In this document: positions 5,148 through 5,149 of the stretch, one piece after another
Layout of the letters: each line of letters begins with the position of its first letter
How positions within the stretch are numbered: the stretch's first letter is position 1
DNA from: CAYMFD01 sp964389475
GTDB taxonomy: Bacteria > Bacteroidota > Bacteroidia > Chitinophagales > Saprospiraceae
DNA length: 5,149 nt
Reading direction: 5' to 3'
NCBI GenBank assembly: GCA_964389475.1
Contig: CAYMFD010000175.1
Location: 1 to 5,149 of the forward strand
Translations under genes and position numbers: made by a program
Notes under the pieces: model-generated
The model's input: the letters and a program-made list of their open reading frames with translations, nothing else
What the model was told of the DNA's origin: nothing
Databases searched by the model: none

Positions 5148-5149
5148 TT

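Larger units (their letters stand above)
4567..5149. other. 583-base region upstream of serC with no convincing gene
   Basis: I looked for coding and RNA signals on both strands and found none that hold. The longest plus-strand open frame (4747-4998) has its first ATG only at 4885 and odd residue content. On the minus strand, 4996-4865 could encode 43 residues, and 4771 opens 22 residues; neither has a ribosome site or a recognisable protein. No tRNA cloverleaf is visible. The region probably holds the serC promoter and 5' leader, and perhaps the control region or 3' end of a gene beyond the window edge. Confidence 0.55.

Overview
The window looks like chromosomal DNA of a member of the Bacteroidota, perhaps a Saprospiria/Lewinella-like lineage. 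This is inferred from three things: a lipoprotein with an acidic residue right after the lipid cysteine, no clear Shine-Dalgarno sites before the genes, and conserved proteins that I recall from that phylum. GC is moderate, roughly 40% in the sampled lines of the first 1.7 kb and nearer 50% in the sampled lines of the minus-strand genes. The genus cannot be fixed from the sequence alone.

Left part (1-1693, plus strand): a zinc metallopeptidase-like gene, cut at its 5' end by the window edge, overlaps by 23 bases the start of a gene for a secreted lipoprotein of about 253 residues. The pair is probably co-transcribed and acts in the envelope. Neither protein has an experimentally known function that I can name.

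Middle (1694-2106): about 410 bases lie between convergent genes and hold no credible gene. They are packed with short inverted repeats, several of which resemble interspersed intergenic repeats of Bacteroidota genomes. One hairpin (1982-2008) is strong.

Right part (2107-4566, minus strand, transcribed leftward): serC (phosphoserine aminotransferase, complete) comes first. Overlapping it by 14 bases is a YgjP/WLM-type zinc metallopeptidase gene that must use a non-ATG start. After a 137-base gap comes a conserved four-helix membrane protein of unknown function. The gap contains a striking tandem 11-bp repeat built on a palindrome, a possible operator. serC serves serine biosynthesis and possibly vitamin B6 biosynthesis. 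The functional link to its neighbours is unclear, and serA is not next to serC here.

Right end (4567-5149): a 583-base stretch upstream of serC without a convincing gene. It holds a possible serC promoter half-element, a small hairpin, and a G/C-rich inverted repeat at the window edge. I found no RNA gene, CRISPR array, transposase or complete mobile element. I do not see a clearly new multi-gene system; the most distinctive items are the peptidase-lipoprotein pair, the repeat cluster and the tandem operator-like site.
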